NCBI GenBank assembly: GCA_028386065.3
Contig: JAKUCV010007504.1
Span: 62,001-126,000 of the forward strand
Source of the DNA: Turnera subulata
Taxonomy: Eukaryota; Streptophyta; Magnoliopsida; Malpighiales; Passifloraceae
DNA: 64,000 nucleotides
Reading direction: 5' to 3'
The notes below the pieces were generated by a model that saw only the letters and a program-made list of their open reading frames with translations, was not told the origin of the DNA and ran no database searches. Made by a program: the position numbers and the translations under genes. Shown one piece after another: positions 48,701 to 60,333 of this stretch (position 1 is its first letter; each line of letters starts with the position of its first letter).

Positions 48701-51660
48701 CCCACCTTCAGTTGTATCATCACCATTTTCACCTTCATCCTCGCCTTCTTCCCTAGTATCGTCCTCAAGTCCACTGAAATGGTAATCAATATGTTGCTGT
48801 CCAGTAACAAGTCTCACATGTTGGTCGACAGCCTCGAGGGATTTAAGTCCCTTCCGGAAGAAGTTTAACTGGATTTAAAGCAGAAAGAAAGAATATAACC
48901 ATCCGTTCTTTTGAAAAGAATTGAAAGGTCTTTACCTTAAGAAGCCATAGGCAACACTAGAGAAACCTGAGCAGCATGGTGACGAGCTGCTTGAGTCAGA
49001 AGACTTCTGGCCTGTCCTTGCTTCAGAGATTTCAATCGAAATGCACAAAGTGTTGCCTCTTCATCATATTCTTCATGAGCGGTCCGCAATTGCTGTGAAG
49101 TAAAGTGTTCATTTTTTCCACTCTTTGATCTTCCTTTATCTTTCATTTGTGCCACCATGTAGTCGTATACAGATCTGAACATCAAGCATCTAATTAAGCA
49201 GAAATTACTTGTATCAAAGAAAATTTAACATTATTCAGAAATGATGTACCTTTTTTCATCACATTGTCGCTTCATATCCTGCACAGAAGAATGAGAAAAG
49301 TTCAATAGAATAATAATTTGATAGTTAGGAGATATCAAGTACCAAACTTATTTGATGATAGCATCGCAGGGAAGGGGGAAAACGTTAAAAGCTTCTTCAG
49401 TAAAATTTCTAAACCTATAACTATATCAATGTTACTTGCATCTATCTCTCAAATCTCAAATGAAGCAATCACTTCACCTTTGTACTTTTCAGTTCTGGGA
49501 ATGATAGATACAAGAATGTGCATCAACATAGATAGATATGTAAAGTGAAGAAATATTATGCCAGTTGCACTTTAACTGTTATGGAGAAATTGTATGATAT
49601 CAAACTATTGTCTGTCAATTCACACAAATGGAATAACGCAGCCAGAAGGTCTCTACACATTAAAAAAAAATGGCTAATTGACAAAATAGTAACCAAGATT
49701 GCTACAGGAGTGCCGAGGAATAAACCTCAACAGTACGAAGTTCATTGAGCAGAGACTCCGATGGGTTGGTAATCGTCAAGAAAATATGAGACCGCTGAAC
49801 AACGTGAACACAAGTTAGTAACAGATCTTACAAAAAGTATCATTTAGATGGTATCAAAAGCAAGCTACAATTTATATCAAAACTGGCACTCACATAGATG
49901 TCCACAAGTTTTTGAAGTTGAAACTGCACTTTTCCCAACATCAGCAGAGCCCTACCTGCAGAATAATGTACCAGAATTACAACATGACCCATATACGGTT
50001 GACTATGTTTTCACTTATATGCTAATTGAGAGATGAAACATGCCCACACACCCCGAAAATAACATACATTTGAGTATTTATGAGTTTAGCTCCATGAACA
50101 CAAAGATACATCTCGTTCTGCAAACTGCCAAATACGTGGAAAAAAAAAATCCAAGACAAGACAGATGGAAAAATTGCCATAGTTTCACTAATAAAATTGA
50201 CAACATAACCATGAAAGTGGAGCAACTATTTACCAAAACAGGAAGATAAAAGAGACATGAATTATTGGCGTCCATGACATCTATGTCTTAAAGTAAAGAG
50301 GTCACGCCCATTGATCATAAAAGTTGAAGAACAATGAGAGGATAAAGGAGAAAACCAAAAGTCAACCACAATAACTGTCAACTTAATGGAGCTAATGAGC
50401 TGCACACCAAACTCGTAATGAGAAGCCATGAAACATGAATTGATAGACACGACAACAACAGGATAGTTAACCTTCCAGTCTAAATCTCAAGGAACATGGT
50501 AAACAATATTCATCAAGACAACTGCTAGAACAAGATGCAAGTCAAATACATTACTTTCACCTCACTTACCACTTTCTTCGTCATCATGCAATGCAGTTTT
50601 CTCTAGCAGGCATGAGCCCAATTCACGCAGTGACTCTGAAAATTCTGAAAATTGTAGACCAAATACACGGAACAATATCAGGATATGGCAAGACAAACAT
50701 TAACTGTTCCATTCCTCAAAGAAATCTAAACACGAATCCCACAATTGTAATGAGCTTGGTAAAGAATATGCAATAACAATTTGCTGGAATCATGAAAAAC
50801 CAACAATGAGGAACGATCAAACTTAATATTCAGAGGAATGCCATCATTTGTAACCAGCAGTAATAACTTCCGATTCAAAAGCCAGAAAGAATAGCAACAA
50901 TGACCCACCAATAACATAATTTACCAGCAGTTAGTTCACTTACCGTACGCACTGTTGGCAGTAGCTGCAGCAGCAGAAAGCAAGCTATCGTAGCAATTTC
51001 TCATGTCTTGCATATCCTGGAAGAAAAAGATCAAGTGAACTATAAAACTACAAATGCTGACAAAACCCAAATCAAGTTCGAGAAACACAACCACCAGAGA
51101 TAAATAAATCGACAAAAACCACTATCCAACCCTAATTGTAACCATTAGTAAAATCATGGATTAACTCGCACAGTAGAGCTAAACTCAACGATCCCGCTTT
51201 TTCCAAGCAGCATACATCACTCGACAAATAAATCTATGAGCTTATATACTCTCTTCTTCTATAGTACACTACCATTTTACAACAAGTAATCTGGAACAGT
51301 CGATCCTGTTCGGTAACTATTTAATTTTCTAATTACGATTATTCTTAAAAATCACAGTACTGATAGGAACTGTTTTAAGTAAGGATAAATTATAACTTCC
51401 TTGAACTGTTTGATTTCAATACACTGACTCTTAACTTTACCAGACAAATTTCACTAAGCACTGGATAGAGCTATTTTGCAGCTCATCTAAATTCATAATT
51501 AGGATTAAGAGCAGTAAAAACAGTATTAAGCAAAAAAAAAAAAGTAAAGTACCTGAGTAGCTTGGGCGAGCTCATCCAGCTCGGAGAAATGCCAAAAGTC
51601 AATTTTGTCCTTGGAGGCATCGCTCTTTCGAAACTTGAATCCTCTAAGCTTCGACTTCAT
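45754..51660 (-). CDS. At2g33490-like BAR/proline-rich protein with internal duplication
   Basis: Eleven exons join in frame: 51660-51553, 51016-50944, 50644-50570, 49955-49894, 49794-49726, 49278-49250, 49174-48967, 48868-48629, 48199-48149, 47789-46292 and a short 45764-45754, for 807 residues. The start MKSKLRGFKFRK and the helical segments up to about residue 265 (ELDELAQATQ, LREYDEEATL-like segment, LNFFRKGLKSLEAVDQH) match the BAR-like domain of the plant At2g33490 family, which is expected to bind membranes. The large exon 10 encodes a Ser/Pro-rich tail with the motif RPTDPGGRPHNLWHSSPL. This tail is duplicated: residues 352-520 and 521-690 are tandem copies, making the protein longer than usual. 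The final exon adds only GGS and the stop; this is the least certain part. Function is not established beyond family features. Confidence 0.85.
46635..47651 (-). repeat. In-frame 507/510-bp tandem duplication inside a coding exon
   Basis: Unit 1 is 47651-47145 and unit 2 is 47144-46635. Both start at SSAY[VA]LPTPIDSKG and end at SPRISELHELPR. They differ at scattered sites and by one codon (DGQQAHKES against DGQPSAHKES), so this is an old real duplication and not an assembly copy. Confidence 0.95.
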
Positions 51661-51762
51661 TTTGTGGTGTTTATTAGAACTGAATGAAAACCCTAACGCA
51701 ATGAGCCACTCAAGCGCGGCTTTAGTTTAGGAGGAGAAAGAAGCGAAACACACAGAGAGAGA

Positions 51763-51796
51763 GAAGAAGAAGAAGAAGAAGAAGAAGAAGAAGAAG
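51763..51796. repeat. GAA trinucleotide run in the 5' leader of the BAR-protein gene
   Basis: About eleven GAA units on the plus strand (TTC on the gene strand), about 100 bp upstream of the start codon. Confidence 0.9.
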
Positions 51797-54700
51797 GAGC
51801 TAGTTTGGTGTGTTTATTGGCGTGGAATCCAAATCCCCTGGATTTGAGGGAGGGGGGTGCAGAGTAGTGGAATTGAATTCAATCCGATAATTACAACGAC
51901 AAATGAGGAAGGAGAGAGAGGGAGAAAGGAAAAATTTAAAAAAAGGAAAATTAAAAAAAAAAAAAGAGAGGAGGGAGGAATTGGCTTTCGTTTCGGTCAA
52001 AAAACGACCCGTAACCCAGATCAAATAAAAAAAACCAATAAAAACTGATGAGAGAGAGAGAGAGAGAAAGTGGTGGGATAATTCTAACGTCACTCGGGGA
52101 ACTGGAATTAAAGTCTATGCGGTGAGGACACGTGTCACGTTAGGGGTAAATTTGGAAAAGAGGAAAGTTCCGGCTGGGTGACGTGGCAGCGGCGGTGGGG
52201 TCAGACGGGTGACACGTTGGCAATTCATTGGATACTTGTGATTTTTTTGTCTGTGTTGTGTTAGGGGGGCGAGACCAGTCAAAGTCAGATATTGCTGATA
52301 AGGAAAGAAAGAGAAGAAGCGGCTCTAGAAACCAAAAGCTATCTTTACTTTGACCGATGATGAGTTTGGTCAAATCTTTCCATTCCAAATTTCATACTAC
52401 CCTCTTTTTTTCCTTTTTTTACTCTTTTTTTTTGTCTTTTCTCTCTTGTTAAAGAGCTAAATTTGACAAAACAAAATCAGCGAGATATTTTTACTCTTTC
52501 TTGTAAGTTTGATGCATTCTTAAAATTGACTGTGCTCTCAGATGTGACCACAAAAAAATAGCTTTAACTTGAGTAATTAGTAATTCCTGTCTCCTTCTCT
52601 CTAGGACACCAATTCAAGTATGATGGGTGTATACTTAGAGGAGAAGGGAGTGAAAGTTTATAATTTGACAGGCGTGACAACTTGTACGGATTAAGATATT
52701 TCTTTTGTTGATTAATCATGGTATGTATATGTCTGAAAATTTGACGATGATGTTAATTAGAAGCTTGATTGATTCCACTGTTAAATAAAAAAACTCGGAT
52801 TCGACAAAAAAATTGAAAAAAAAAACTCGGATTGCTTCGTAAAGAAAACTTCTAATAAATAAAGTTCATTAATAATATGGTATTCAAGATGACATATACA
52901 GTGATATATATCTTATATGTATATGCATGTAAGTATGTCGGCCAAAATAATACAAAGGAATATAATAGCTATTGCAAATCTTAGAGAATTATAAATACAT
53001 CTATTAGTCCACATCGCATTAAAATTATAAAATCATTCAACAGAATATAAAACATTTAGTCAGTCATAGTTTTGACTGTAAATAAATTTTGAACGTCGGA
53101 TTACCTTAAAATTAAAACCATAAACAATCCGAAGAAGTCAATTGATTAAATCACTGAAGATTTTACTTGTCGTACTATTTCCACGCCATTCATATTGATC
53201 TATTAATTTCTCTGACGACGATAAAATTTTCATAGATTAATGGATGGGACTAAGCATATACAGCTATGATATTAATACAAAAAGATATCAAGATAAACCA
53301 TCCTAGGATAATACCTAAAAACACCATTACTTACAATTTTTACTTGAGCTGTCAAATTTATATATTCTTAAACAGCCGTTTTAACCAAGTTGCTTCTTCT
53401 CATGACATTATTGGGAACATATAATAATAGAAACGGCGCACGAAGGCTGAATTAGACCATTTCAAGTTTCAACAGACAAATTAGAAGAAAATTTGATCAC
53501 AAAGAATGGAGAAAAAGAAACAAAAAAAAAAAGGTCTTTACTCTTGGTAGTGACGGTGTGAGCCTATGACCATTATTGAGTATGATGCAACAAGGACAAA
53601 TTATGGCATGAAATTGAAAAGTAAATGAGTGATGATATCCAAACCTTCCCGCCATTTAAAATCAGTTAAGACAATTCTCTTTATTGATATAGACTTTGTT
53701 TGCTACATCATTTATTTAATAAGCACAACATTTGTTATGATTATTTAGTACTACTATGTGCAGAAATTTCTTCGGCCATTAAATGAAAACAAGGGCCAAA
53801 ATTTTGCTCCGGTGTTGAAACGTGTAAGCGTGGTACCAGTTGATTGGAACAACCTTAGGGCGATTTTTTTAGGGAGAATCAGTATTTTGATGAACAGCTT
53901 TTAGTACTTTATAAAATATTTTTATACCAAACAAAGGATACATGTTAAGTTTCCAATCAAAAAAAAATCTATGCAATTTGCTCAATTAATGCATTGTAAA
54001 ATGAATTCAAATTATGTTTTTTCCGTGGACTTTTTTCTCTAATCATTTCATGAGACTGCTGCCTCATTGGTTCCACTTCCACTTACCAATAACATATCTG
54101 TAACATCCAACCAACTGCTACCAAAATTCAAATAGTTCACATAGCAACTCTCCACAACATTAGAAGCAACCTTCGATGACTCCACAGTAAATATTCCAGA
54201 ACTTAATATCAATGTTTCGTACCAGGCACCTATGAATGAGCCATAATAGTAACATGTAGCCATATAGTAGAGAAATCTCTTTAATTCGTGAGCCTAACAT
54301 TATTTTTATGGAATAATTAGGTTAAGCTGGGGTGTGTGCAATGGGATGCTATTCTTGCCGTGAAAGGGTATGGAATCAGGGGCCGGTAAAGTGCTCGTTT
54401 TGGAACTCTGGTCAAACTACTCAAACATATATAAAATAGAAGCATTAGATGTCATCTTGACCAATAATCTAACGTGGTTCCCATTCCGAGTATGGTGCCT
54501 TTTAGAAAGGAAAACAAATGTTTCACTATGATTCGACGTACAATTTTCATTTTCCCACAATTATAAATACAGATATGACAATTAACGAATGGTTGGGGTT
54601 ATTTATTCAAAAAAAGCTCTCATTCCTCTCATAATAACCATCCATGTTCAATCAACATCGACTGTCGCCATAAATTTATTTACATATAGCATTATATATT

Positions 54701-55277
54701 CGAAAAACACTATGGTAGTATTCTCTACTGGAACTTTTATGATTAAAAAAGAAATGCGTGCATTTAAGGCATCTTTCTTCTTATTGTCAAGATGTATGAT
54801 TCCAAGAGATTTTTACCCTTTTCAGTGTGAGGTTCAGCCACACCTCTCGTAGAATCGTGGTGATTTGACACTGTAAAAAGAAAAGGAAAAAGATCGATGC
54901 GTACACAGTCGTTTGAATGTTGAATTCTGTGGTCAAAAAGGGTGTTCCTTGAAACCTAAGGAATGCACCAGAATTTGATGCCACTTTGAAAAACTGCCTT
55001 TTGAAGAGTAGGCTGATGAGGATATGCATCCTCAATAGTTAGTCCAGCAAGAACGGTCGGTATGTCTGGTAATATGCGAGGCCAATTGATTCTCTTACTT
55101 CTCTATATCAATGCAGTCTTTCAGTCCAAGAAGTTAAAGCTTCAATTTTAACAGTGTATGTCTCTGTCAAATTATGAATGATATAGTGACATTCTACCTA
55201 TACTTGCTTAAAAAATTTGGTATCTTCACTAATCAATTTCATTCAATGGGTTTCAAGGCAAGACAAGAATAAAAAGT
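51797..55277. other. Intergenic region upstream of the BAR-protein gene
   Basis: About 3.5 kb. It holds the promoter at 51.8-52.4 kb, including a GA repeat at 52051-52069 and a GC-richer patch at 52100-52300. The rest is AT-rich DNA. Short frames at 54048-54263 and 54787-55035 (minus) are not supported as genes. Confidence 0.5.
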
Positions 55278-55577
55278 TGTTAAAAGAAATCATAAAGATA
55301 AAGTTTCCTTCTAATTAGGAAACTCAAACCAAAAGCTAAAAGATAATTTGCACAAAAACATGAGGAAACTTCCAAAGCTAAAAGATGATCATCAAAGATG
55401 ATCCTAAAGATATGGAGGAGGAAAGGAAACTAAAAAAGTTAATCCATTCCAACTCAGCTCACTTATTAAGGTAGAACTCTCCGCAACATTAGAATTCTCT
55501 AGAATTTTATTTATTTTTTTCTGCAACTTTCTAGATTGAAAGTCAACTTTAACCCTGCAATAGGATCAACTCCAACA
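55278..55577 (-). repeat. 3' LTR of the TRIM element
   Basis: It has about 50 extra bases near 55325-55375 but lacks a 50-bp block with a TATA-like sequence that is present in the other LTR. Confidence 0.9.
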
Positions 55578-55976
55578 CTCCCCCTTATCCTATTGCCTAG
55601 ACGTCCACACAGCTCACAAATTCGATGTGCATCAAACTTCTTCAACCAAAGCCTTCAAATTTCATGCAACCGAATTTTTCTGCAGCATTCTCTTCATGAA
55701 AAGTTTTCTGCAAACCAAAAACCTTCTGCAACACTTTCTTTAGCACTTTCTTACTTTCTTCCACCAGCATCACTCCTGCAACTTCGAAACAAACTTCAGG
55801 AATATCCTGCAAAAAGATGTCACACAAAAGAGAGACTTTCTCCAGAAAAACTCTCAAAATATCTCCTTCCTTCCAAATTCTTTCCAAGGACAATCACCAA
55901 AAGATTTTCACAACAAAAATGATACCAAAGACTCAAAGCTAAACAGGCCCTTTAAGATCATAGGGCTCCGCTACCA

Positions 55977-56274
55977 TGTTAAAAGAAATCCCAAAGACAG
56001 AGTTTCCCTTGATGAGGAAACTTCCAAAGCTAAAAGATGTTCATCAAAGATGATCCCAAAGATATGAAAGAGGAAAGGAAACTAAAAAAGTTAATCCATT
56101 CCAACTCAGCTCACTTATTACATCGGTTACATATTTATAGGCATAATTTGACACAAACTAGAACTCTCCAGAACTCTCTGCAACATTAGAATTCTCTAGA
56201 ATTTTATTTATTTTTTTCAGCAACTTTCTAGATTGAAAGTCAACTTTAACCCTCCAATAGGATCAACTCCAACA
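55977..56274 (-). repeat. 5' LTR of the TRIM element
   Basis: On the element strand it contains CCTATAAATATG (near 56141-56130), a TATA box in the right orientation to drive the element; the other LTR has lost this part. Confidence 0.9.
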
Positions 56275-56786
56275 AAAGTGATCATGGATGGTGTTAGTAC
56301 CACTATATATCGCCAGATATTATTTGTTGTGCATTTGGGCTAGCTATCACTGTTTTACCCATGAGACTTGATATCCGTAAAACTTTGCCTTACATATTAT
56401 GAAACTTTGTTAAGAGTAGTGAACACCATATGATGACTGTTAATCTGGGATCAGCTTCCACTTTCCAGGCCAGAAAGTTTGGAAAGGGAAGGCGATTCAA
56501 GACAAAATCATGATTTGATCTCATACAAGCCTGGTTGAATGGATTTCTGATATGGGTTTTGGAAACCTGCTCTTCCTCTGTCAGATACAATCATGTTACA
56601 CGAATGATTCTGCAACTTATCCTGTGAATCCACATTAATGATGCTGCTAATTACAATGATAATCATTCCCATAACTGGGAAATGTTCAGATCTTGCACAA
56701 AACAAAATAGCAGTAGGAATCCTAGGATAATCTGCATCAGGTGATCTGGAGCAGAGAACTATCAGGTATAGATTTGCAGCCTATAT
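56275..56786. other. Spacer between the TRIM element and the MGC protein gene
   Basis: About 510 bp holding the 3' region of the minus-strand gene. Nothing else was seen. Confidence 0.5.
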
Positions 56787-57971
56787 TTATAACTTGTCAT
56801 GATGAGAATGTGAAGCGGGACCTCTGCGGAAGTGGAGAAGGTTCCTCATTCCTGCTGGTGCACCCATATGTAAGGCAGTCCTAAATCTTGACCTCGTAGT
56901 GTCTCTTTTTGCTGGCTGGGCCTGCAAGCCGTGAATGAGAATTACAGAGTAATACACAGCAAAGAATTATCACTCAATTACATAATATAGCAAAATGTCA
57001 GAAGATGCTAATCCTTTAATAACGTGTAACCAAACAAACCTACATTGTTTATATAATCTTCAAAAGCTCAATGTTTCGATTCGAAGGTGTTAAACTTTAA
57101 AAAGAGAGAAGAATAAGTTGAAAAGATTCATCTTTTAAGTACTCTATTGCAGTCATGCATGAGTAGGAAATAGGTGTTAATAACTTTTCGATGCCATTTC
57201 ATTTTTTAACAGTTTGTGATTCTTGGCTATTAATAGAGCCCAACAAGGGCAGTTTCATTATAGCTTACCCCAAGCGATCCGCTTTCTTTATGGTCTTTTT
57301 CACCATCATCTGCAAAACAGAACAGGAAAACATGAATTCTGTGCACTAAAATTAGTTTGATCACCAAATAAAAAAAAAAATGTTGTCAAATGCCATTATT
57401 CTCTATCAGAAATTCGAATTTAAGGAAAAAAAAAAAAGATTTCCCTTGTAAACAAAGCAGGGGCAGTTTGGATTTTAATATGTGGGTTAATTAACGCACC
57501 TTCAACGCTGCTAATCTCGTGGTCATCAAAAACACAATATTCTCTGAAACTAGGGGATCCTGGAGAAAATGCAATGCTAGATTCCCTTAGATTGCTTCCA
57601 TGATCATCATCTCTATCAATAGAACCCCCTCGAGAAGGGTTGGTTCGCCTAAAATCTTTCTCCTTCATGTCTTCTTGAACATAATGAGTCTCCTGATCCC
57701 CGTTCTTTTTCTGGGAAGAAAAACTTTTTCTGCCATTTCGACTCGGCTCCAATTCCCTGTCAAGCCCTCCTTCTTTCTCGTTGGAAGCAATGACCCTCCT
57801 CACAAATCGGGTCTGTTGATGAGAAACACTCTTCCGGTCTCGGCCGCGGGAAGAAGAAGAATCATTGTCTTGATCATGCCCGCGATTGCTCTTCTCGTGG
57901 AGGGTGGGCTGGTCACGGTTCGAGGATTTCCTTGACTCCTCCAAGTCCAAAGTTGAAGCTCCACAACCCAT
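56787..57971 (-). CDS. Small MGC protein of unknown function, putatively N-myristoylated
   Basis: Three exons, 57971-57500, 57309-57269 and 56921-56787, join in frame to 215 residues. It starts MGCGASTLD, a typical myristoylation (Gly2) plus palmitoylation (Cys3) signal, so attachment to the plasma membrane is likely. The body is highly charged and low in complexity, rich in Ser, Arg, Asp and Glu, with no recognised enzyme domain. Two short hydrophobic-aromatic segments stand out: FSPGSPSFREYCVFDDHE near the end of exon 1, and RFRTALHMGAPAGMRNLLHF in the last exon. Their retention suggests they matter for partner binding. I do not recognise the family by name. Confidence 0.8.
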
Positions 57972-58989
57972 GAAGAATAGGGAGGAGGAGGGTCATGAAG
58001 AGGGAAATGGAAAAATCAACAATGTATCAAGAAGATCAAGACATGAGAGAAAAAGAGGGAAACCCAGGTGGGCATATCAGCTTTTTCTTCTTTCTTTTTT
58101 TTTTTCCCTTTAATCGAAATGGGAAACGAGAGATTGGACGTGGCTTACGGGAGTCTGGTTTTAATAAAACTTAGTTGTAAAATCTAAAAAGCTTTCCTCG
58201 TGTTTTCGATCTTGCAGTTATGTCTAATCCTTACAGAATCCTCGTGCTCTGCTTTGTTGGCGCCATCTAGCTCTTACTAATCCTATCTAGGTCCAATGAA
58301 AAACTACATATTGGAATAAGCCAATGTTTTTCAGGTTTCATGCCCACCCACACCCTGCTGTTTCCAAATATGATATTTGGATCCCTTGCCATATTTGAAT
58401 ATTTTCCACAAATTTTAGAACCAAATCAAGAGAAAGAGAGAAATAAATCTCTCATCATTAAAACGAATCCTTAAATAAGTAAACCTTATATTTGTCTGGA
58501 TATGCTATGACAGCCAGCTCCCCTGTTCACAATGAACCTTGCAAGGTGAATGCATGTACCGGACTAAATATTTTACTTTTTGCTATTGGAATTTCTACTA
58601 GATATGAAAGCAAAATTTTGATTCAGAAAAAAAAAACACTTAAACTTTCGATTAAAAAAACTAAACATTTATTAGTTCTCTCACTATTACTAAAGAAAAT
58701 CAAATTTTCTATTACGTATGGTTTAATGGGACCAAAAATGTGTATGACATTGCCGCCGATACGAGGGAAAATTGGCGCATCGCAAGTGTTCGAAAACAAA
58801 AGAATAAAGACAACGAAACGACAGCGCCGCGGACAAAGCAGAAACGACGTCGTTTTTTTCAACCCTTCTTCTTTGTTACTTGGGTTCCCTTGAGCAAAAA
58901 CCCACCCTAGACCCTAAAACAGAAAAGCAAGCTCCATCCACATTCAACTTCCGAGGAGAGGCAGAGAGTGAGAGAAGGGAGAGAGGGAG
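57972..58989. other. Bidirectional promoter region
   Basis: About 1 kb between two genes that point away from each other, so it should hold both promoters. A 14-bp perfect palindrome at 58842-58855 lies on the side of the plus-strand gene, and a GA-rich leader at 58950-58989 directly precedes its start. Confidence 0.6.
58842..58855. promoter_or_regulatory. Palindrome AAACGACGTCGTTT
   Basis: A perfect 14-bp palindrome with an ACGT core, about 135 bp upstream of the start codon. Its position and symmetry suggest a bZIP-type or core-promoter element of a broadly expressed gene; this is inferred. Confidence 0.5.
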
Positions 58990-60333
58990 ATGGCGGGGGC
59001 ATTTTGGGGAACGAGAGTGATGGAGATAGTGAAGAAGCACGACTCGGGCGGTTTAGTCTGGAAAAGGATCAAGCTCACCACCACCCGTAAAGCCAATGCC
59101 AAGAAACGCCTCCACAGAGTTTGGCAGGTCTGATTCCATCATAATCCCCTACTCTATAAATTGCTCATTATCCTTACCTATCCAATTCTAGGGTTTTACG
59201 TCCCAACTGGGTTTGCTTTGAAATTGGTTTGATTTGAATATTTTCAATTGCATAAAACGTTTAGTTACAATCAAAACGGCACACTCTGCTCTCTATACTG
59301 GGACTAAAATCCAATGCTGCATATGGGTTTTTTTTATAATTTGACTTGATTGTAAGTGATGGATGGGTGATGGGGGTCTTGTACTTGCATTTGTGTCGCT
59401 TGCCGACTACTGTACCTTCTTTTGTTAATACAAATGGGTTGATATTGGTAAATGGCTCTCTGCACTTATAGGCGTTGGATTGTGGGGGTTATTAGCCTAA
59501 TATTGTGGAGCAGGGAAGTTGCTGGTTTGTGACAGGTGAGTCTGTTGGGAGATATTCGTCCAACTGGGTCACCTCATCTTCTAAATGAGATATGAATATT
59601 TGGTTGTTGCAAGCAAAAGGGAATCTGTTGGTGAATACTCTATTTGTAAAATCTCTTGCTGGGTTGATTTTGTTGTGGATTTTAATGGGTCAAGGATGCT
59701 TCAAATAAGTTGGTTTTACTGAGTGTTTAAATCAGGCATAACTGATGGTTCAAACAGTGTCAGAGGTAGTGGTTATATCCAAGTTTACACATTTTAGAAG
59801 TTCCTGTGTATCTGTTCTTATCAGCTGAACTGGTGTCATCTTATGTGAAGACCTTCAATTGACAGTTTTCCTTTCCAGCAGTAGTATGGGTACAAAAGTT
59901 ATTATGATGGAGACGTCAAACTTATTTGGGGAATGTTCTATTTCTTGAACTCTTATGGAACTGACTTTGTCTTTGCATAAACGCTGTAACTCTGGCTGTT
60001 ATGACTAGTCTAAACTTTAACTTTGTCCTTGAGGAAGTTAGTTCAAAGATTGAGTTTATGTGTGAGATATCTTTCTTTCAAAGGTTTAATATTTCAATCT
60101 GCATAAGCTTTGCAGTTTGTGCTGTTTTTTTGCCAATGAAACAACAGAGTGTTTTCAGGTGTTTTAATTCTTTTAATCTTTTTGTTAAATGACCTGCTAA
60201 CTTCTTGTACATGATCATTCTTTTGCAGAATGAAGCTGTGTTGAGGGCGTGTTCTGAACCACCTCCTTCAAAAACTCCTGCAGCTGGCGCAGCTGGAGTT
60301 GCAGAGAAAGATTCTGGTAGCAGTGCTTCTTGA
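58990..60333 (+). CDS. 80-residue conserved plant protein, possibly mitochondrial ATP synthase subunit e-like
   Basis: Two exons, 58990-59127 and 60229-60333, join at a codon boundary to 80 residues. The first 46 residues are basic and look conserved: MAGAFWGTRVMEIVKKHD, then SGGLVWKRIKLTTTRKANAKKRL. The second exon adds NEAVLRACSEPPPS and an Ala/Ser-rich tail. From memory, plant proteins of this type have been labelled as ATP synthase E chain-like small proteins, but I cannot confirm that and give no symbol. There is no clear membrane helix. The GA-rich leader and the ACGT palindrome upstream fit a housekeeping promoter. A 1.1-kb intron separates the exons. Confidence 0.75.

Larger units (their letters stand above)
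55278..56274 (-). mobile_element. TRIM-type LTR retrotransposon, complete with target duplication
   Basis: Two LTRs, 55278-55577 (300 bp) and 55977-56274 (298 bp), start TGTTAAAAG and end CTCCAACA on the plus strand. The 5-bp target duplication AAAGT lies at 55273-55277 and 56275-56279. Next to the right LTR, on the minus strand, is the primer-binding site TGGTAGCGGAGCC, close to the initiator-Met tRNA site TGGTATCAGAGC. Next to the left LTR is the purine tract GATAAGGGGGAG. The element therefore reads on the minus strand. Only 399 bp lie between the LTRs, with no gag or pol, as in terminal-repeat retrotransposons in miniature. Confidence 0.93.

Noticed and set aside
54048..54263. 71-residue minus-strand frame in intergenic DNA
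   Set aside because: No recognised domain and no flanking exons; in AT-rich DNA this length can occur by chance.
55536..55922. 128-residue frame inside the TRIM element
   Set aside because: It runs on the strand opposite to the element and across the LTR border, with no gag or protease motif.
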